A stretch of DNA of 64,000 bases. Source: Zafaria ginkgonis (GTDB lineage Bacteria > Actinomycetota > Actinomycetes > Actinomycetales > Micrococcaceae). The notes under the pieces were generated by a model, which searched no databases, had not been told where the DNA came from, and worked only from the letters and a program-made list of their open reading frames with translations. Positions 60,809-64,000 of this stretch are shown here, in pieces (within the stretch, counting starts at the first letter, position 1; each line of letters opens with the position of its first letter). The position numbers and the translations under genes were made by a program. The DNA is taken from contig NZ_BAABEO010000019.1 of the NCBI RefSeq assembly GCF_039540195.1, positions 62,001 through 126,000 of the forward strand. The letters are read 5' to 3'.

Positions 60809-62184
60809 GCATCCCCGACACGGACGAATACGACGTCCTGGGTCTTGGCTTCGGGCCCAGCAACATGGCCCTGGCCGCCGCCATCGACGAGCACAACGCC
60901 GCCGTCCCCGCCAGCGAGCGGCTCAAGACGCTGTTCCTGGACCGCGCCGCCGGCCCGGAATGGCACCGCAACCTGCTCTTCGAGGACGCCTCGATGCAGG
61001 TGGCCTTCGCCAAGGACCTGGCCACGTTCCGCAATCCCACCAGCCCGCTGACCTTCATGAACTTCCTGCGCGAGCAGGGCAGGATCGCTGACTTCTTCAA
61101 CCGCGGCTCCATGGCCCCGCTGCGCATCGAGTTCGTGGCCTACCTGCGCTGGGCCGCGGCCCGGCTCGCCGGGTACGTGCGCTACTCCAGCGAAGTGGTG
61201 CGCATCATCCCGCGCACCGGCGCCGGGCGCATCGGCGGCTACGACGTCGACGTCGTGGACGAGGACGGCCTGCGCACCCTGCGCACCCGCCACCTGGTCC
61301 TCGCCGGCGGCCTGCGTCCGGAGCACCCGCAGGGCATCCGCCCGGGGGAGCGGATCTGGCACAGCGCCGAGTTCCTCGAACGCGTCGAACGCCTGGATCC
61401 GGAGCGCATCCGCACCGTGGCCGTGGTCGGCGGCGGGCAGAGCGCGGCCGAGGTGATCGGGCAGATGTACCAGCGCTTCCCGCAGGCCCAAGTCCACTCC
61501 GTGATCAGCCGCTTCGGGCTGGTCCCCTCCGACGCCTCGCCGTACGCGAACCGCATCTTCGACCCGGGCGCCGTGGACGAGCTCTACGCGGCCGGCCCCG
61601 AGGTGCGCGCGGAGATGTACGAACTGCACCGGAACACCAACAATTCGGTGGTCAACCCGGACACCATCCAGGCCCTCTACGACCTGGACTACCGCGACCG
61701 CTGGCTCGGCACCCCGCGCCTGCACTGGCACCGCGCCTCGCGCGTGCTGGAGGCCACCGAAAGCGCGCCGGGCCAGACCGCGCCGGCCGCCCCCGTGACG
61801 CTGCGCCTGCGTGACGGGCTCACCGGCCGCGACACCGAACTGGCGGCCGACGTCGTCATCCTCGCCACCGGCTACCGGCCGCTGGACCCGGCCACGCTGC
61901 TGGGAAGCCACGGCGCCCTGCTGGCCCGGGACGGGGACGGGCGCGTGCGCGCCCGCCGCGACTACAGCGCCGTCACCGCGCTGCCCGACGACGCCAAGCT
62001 CTACCTGGTGGGGCAGACCGAACACCAGCACGGGCTCTCCGCCACCCTGCTGTCCAACGTGGCCGTCCGCGCCGGAGAGATCCTGGACTCGCTGCTGGGC
62101 AAGCCCGCCGCCGCAGCCCCCGCCACCGCAGAAACCGACACGGCCGCCCCCGCCCTGGCCGGGGCACGGGAAGGAAACCGATGA
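60805..62184 (+). CDS. Flavin-dependent L-ornithine/L-lysine N-hydroxylase
   Basis: A 459-residue enzyme with AAGGAGAATC before the ATG. It adds oxygen to the side-chain amine of ornithine or lysine, making hydroxamate precursors. LGLGFGPSNMALA is the FAD site, VVGGGQSAAEVI the NADPH site, DASPYANRIFDP a family motif, ILATGYRPLD the ATGY element, and TEHQHGLSATLLS the C-terminal flavin contact. Ornithine is the likely substrate (PvdA/SidA type), as in related actinobacterial siderophores; lysine cannot be excluded. It ends in an ATGA overlap with the carrier gene. Confidence 0.92.
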   Translation: MSIPDTDEYDVLGLGFGPSNMALAAAIDEHNAAVPASERLKTLFLDRAAGPEWHRNLLFEDASMQVAFAKDLATFRNPTSPLTFMNFLREQGRIADFFNRGSMAPLRIEFVAYLRWAAARLAGYVRYSSEVVRIIPRTGAGRIGGYDVDVVDEDGLRTLRTRHLVLAGGLRPEHPQGIRPGERIWHSAEFLERVERLDPERIRTVAVVGGGQSAAEVIGQMYQRFPQAQVHSVISRFGLVPSDASPYANRIFDPGAVDELYAAGPEVRAEMYELHRNTNNSVVNPDTIQALYDLDYRDRWLGTPRLHWHRASRVLEATESAPGQTAPAAPVTLRLRDGLTGRDTELAADVVILATGYRPLDPATLLGSHGALLARDGDGRVRARRDYSAVTALPDDAKLYLVGQTEHQHGLSATLLSNVAVRAGEILDSLLGKPAAAAPATAETDTAAPALAGAREGNR

Positions 62185-62414
62185 GCGCCACCGCAACCCG
62201 TGAGGGAATCCTCGCCGCCCTGGCCGACACCGCCGGCCTGGACCTGGAGGAACTGGAACCCGGGGACCGGCTCATGGACCTGGGCATCGACTCGATCCGC
62301 CTGATGGCCCTGGTGGACGCCTGGCGCCAGGACGGCCTGCCGGTCGACTTCTCCCGCCTGGCTGCCGCCGAGGACCTCGACGAGTTCGTGGCCCTAGTTC
62401 TGTCTGCCGGCTAG
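62181..62414 (+). CDS. Stand-alone aryl carrier protein
   Basis: A 77-residue four-helix carrier. LMDLGIDSIRLMALVDAWR holds the phosphopantetheine Ser (in DSI) and is very like the carrier half of EntB, with 'GLPVDFSRLAAAEDLDEFV' after it. It would carry 2,3-dihydroxybenzoate loaded by EntE to the NRPS. It supplies the domain missing from the isochorismatase. It overlaps the N-hydroxylase by ATGA. Confidence 0.92.
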   Translation: MSATATREGILAALADTAGLDLEELEPGDRLMDLGIDSIRLMALVDAWRQDGLPVDFSRLAAAEDLDEFVALVLSAG

Positions 62415-62460
62415 TTCCGTCCGCCCGCCAATCGCCACCCGCACCCGAAGGAAGAACACC

Positions 62461-63474
62461 ATGAAGGCCCCCTCCACCCGTACCCGCCTCGCCGGCGCCG
62501 CGCTCGCTGCCGCCCTCCTGCTCACCGGCTGCGCAGGACAATCAGGGACAGCACAGTCCGGAGCCGAGACGTCCGGCACCACCGGGTCCCAGGCCGCCGC
62601 GGCGGGCACCGTCGTCGTCGACAGCGCATTCGGTCCGGTCACCATCCCGGCGACGCCCGAGCGCGTCATCGCCCTCGAGGGCGGGACCGTGCCCGCGGTC
62701 GAGGCCGGCATCGTGCCCGTCGCCACCGCCGGCGACGTCTTCGACGACTCCTTCGCCGACGCCGACGACTACGCCCCCGTGGCCGACCTGCCCGCGATCC
62801 TCGGCCCCGACGGCTGGGACTACGAGCGGATCGTCGAACTCAAGCCGGACCTGCTGATCGGCTTCGTGCGCGGCGGGGACGATGCCTCCGCCGAGCTCAG
62901 CGCCGAGAAGAAGGCCGAATGGGAGAAGCTGAACGCGATCGCCCCGACCGTCTTCATCCGCTCCAACGGGTCCGCCGGGGTGCGCGACGCTTCCCTCACC
63001 GTGGCCGAGGCGCTGGGCAACGGCGAGGCGGCGCAGGCGGACAAGGCCGCCTACCTGGCCAAGGTGGAGCAGGTGAAGGCGGACTACGCGGACACGCTGG
63101 CGCAGACCTCCTTCGCGGCGCTGGACGCCTACGAGGACGTCACCGTCTACTCCCGGATCTCCTGGATCGGGGCGGTGCTCAACGACCTCGGCGCGCAGTT
63201 CCCCGAGGCGGTGGCCGGGGAAACCGCCGAAAACGGCGTGTTCCTGTCCTTCGAGCAGCTCTCCCGCATCGACGACGCCGACGTGGTGCTCTACTCCTCC
63301 TACCTGGACGGCAGCTCCGACGCCTTCGACGTGCTCAAGTCCCAGTCGACGTTCGCCGCGCTGCCGGCCGTGAAGGAGGACCGCGCGTTCGCGGTCACCC
63401 ACTTCTTCCCGGACAACTACGCCACCGCGACCGTTGTGGTCGAGCAGGTCGAAGACATCCTGAAGACCCTCTAG
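62461..63474 (+). CDS. Ferric-siderophore ABC transporter substrate-binding lipoprotein
   Basis: A 337-residue protein. The signal peptide has a basic start and lipobox LTGC (lipid on Cys24). The mature part is a FepB/FhuD-type bilobal binding protein: 'GPVTIPATPERVIALEGGTV', 'YERIVELKPDLLIGFVRGG', and 'SRIDDADVVLYSSYLDG', with a long middle helix. It captures the iron-loaded siderophore for an ABC importer not seen in this window. It starts 46 bases after the carrier gene and ends 2 bases before the NRPS, so it is part of the same iron-regulated operon. Confidence 0.92.
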   Translation: MKAPSTRTRLAGAALAAALLLTGCAGQSGTAQSGAETSGTTGSQAAAAGTVVVDSAFGPVTIPATPERVIALEGGTVPAVEAGIVPVATAGDVFDDSFADADDYAPVADLPAILGPDGWDYERIVELKPDLLIGFVRGGDDASAELSAEKKAEWEKLNAIAPTVFIRSNGSAGVRDASLTVAEALGNGEAAQADKAAYLAKVEQVKADYADTLAQTSFAALDAYEDVTVYSRISWIGAVLNDLGAQFPEAVAGETAENGVFLSFEQLSRIDDADVVLYSSYLDGSSDAFDVLKSQSTFAALPAVKEDRAFAVTHFFPDNYATATVVVEQVEDILKTL

Positions 63475-63476
63475 CC

Positions 63477-64000
63477 ATGTCCACGATCCAGCACAGCCCC
63501 CGCCCCCGTATCGCCGCCGGGGCCCTGCCGATGAATGGTGCCCTTCCGCTGAACGGCGCCCAGGCAGGCATCGTCCACGCCGAACTGGCCGATCCCGACG
63601 CCGTCGACTTCGGCGTAGGCGACGCCGTCGTCTTCCGCGGCGCGCTCGACGCCGGCCTGCTGGCCCGCGCCATCGACGCCACCGTCGCCGAGGTCCCGTG
63701 GCTCGGGCACCGCGTCGAGGTCGGCGCGGACGGCAACGGCGGGGACGACGGCGGCACGGCCACCGACGGTACGGCGCGGCTGGTTCCGGCCGCCCCGGTG
63801 CCCGGGATCGAGGTGCTGGAGCACCCGGCGGCGCCCGCGGACGCCGCCGGACTGGAGGACTTCATCGGACGTGTCCGGGAGCGCTTCGTGCCCCGGATCC
63901 GGCTGGGGGAGCCGCTGCTGTTCCGCCAGGTCCTGCTCGCCTCCGCCCCCGCACCGGACGGAACCCGCACCGCGGTGTGGGTCGTGGCCGCCCACCACGT
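63477..64000 (+). CDS. Non-ribosomal peptide synthetase, N-terminal condensation domain (cut by right edge)
   Basis: About 174 codons are visible, beginning MSTIQHSPRPRIAAGALPMN, with no strong ribosome site and only two bases after the previous stop. The segments LPLNGAQAGIVHAEL, 'GALDAGLLARAIDATVAEVP' and LGEPLLFRQVLLA match the first half of a condensation domain. The last residues, VVAAHHV, are the start of the HHxxxDG active site. As first domain of an NRPS next to EntE and a free aryl carrier, it most likely joins dihydroxybenzoate to the first amino acid. The rest lies outside the window. Confidence 0.9.
   Translation, partial: MSTIQHSPRPRIAAGALPMNGALPLNGAQAGIVHAELADPDAVDFGVGDAVVFRGALDAGLLARAIDATVAEVPWLGHRVEVGADGNGGDDGGTATDGTARLVPAAPVPGIEVLEHPAAPADAAGLEDFIGRVRERFVPRIRLGEPLLFRQVLLASAPAPDGTRTAVWVVAAHH

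Overview
The window is high-GC DNA with dense actinobacterial gene packing: ATGA/GTGA stop-start overlaps, GGAGG-type ribosome sites and many GTG starts. The iniBAC-type locus, the TreXYZ trehalose genes and the DtxR/IdeR-like iron boxes all point to Actinomycetota. A soil Micrococcales (Arthrobacter-like) organism is my guess; no rRNA or other marker is present to confirm it. I saw no tRNA, rRNA, CRISPR array or intact insertion sequence.

Region 1 (1-24185) is the unusual part. It is an accessory protease and caspase-fold island. A leftward set carries a DUF2278/lamin-tail protein (cut by the left edge), a PLPLD-repeat protein, a 70-residue single-domain protein, an M6 metalloprotease ending in the same domain, a DUF1036 protein and an 81-residue protein. 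Then come a CHAT protease with six membrane segments, a GYD protein, a membrane-tethered sigma-like protein coupled to a Big2/PASTA surface protein, and a CHAT-TPR-WD40 protein. A rightward run follows: a CHAT homologue lacking the catalytic His, an intact coiled-coil CHAT, a caspase-lipase fusion, a HAD-M28 peptidase fusion, an M43 metalloprotease and a small unknown protein. There are four CHAT proteins, one true caspase-fold peptidase and three families of zinc peptidase. None of the three zinc peptidases has a visible signal peptide. I propose that this is one regulated proteolytic conflict or cell-fate system.

Region 2 (24283-36421) is carbohydrate and stress metabolism: an amylo-1,6-glucosidase-like enzyme, an SDR oxidoreductase, a tandemly duplicated SnoaL/NTF2-like pair, the glgX-treY-treZ operon that turns glycogen into trehalose, and a class II glutamine amidotransferase.

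Region 3 (36708-51238) holds a MalT/LuxR-type regulator, small envelope proteins (SHOCT, lipoprotein, DUF1269), a potassium channel, and an iniBAC-like locus. That locus comprises an Hsp70-like ATPase, an IniR-like LuxR regulator, glycine-rich IniB, the dynamin-like GTPases IniA and IniC, and a convergent membrane protein. Repeated CCCCTAT elements lie just upstream of iniB.

Region 4 (51375-55981) encodes phosphoenolpyruvate synthase and, convergently, a BCCT choline/betaine transporter.

Region 5 (56175-64000) is an iron-regulated siderophore cluster. Two palindromic iron boxes precede genes for 2,3-dihydroxybenzoate synthesis and activation, an amine N-hydroxylase, a stand-alone aryl carrier protein, a siderophore-binding lipoprotein and the start of an NRPS. 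It predicts a mixed catecholate-hydroxamate siderophore.
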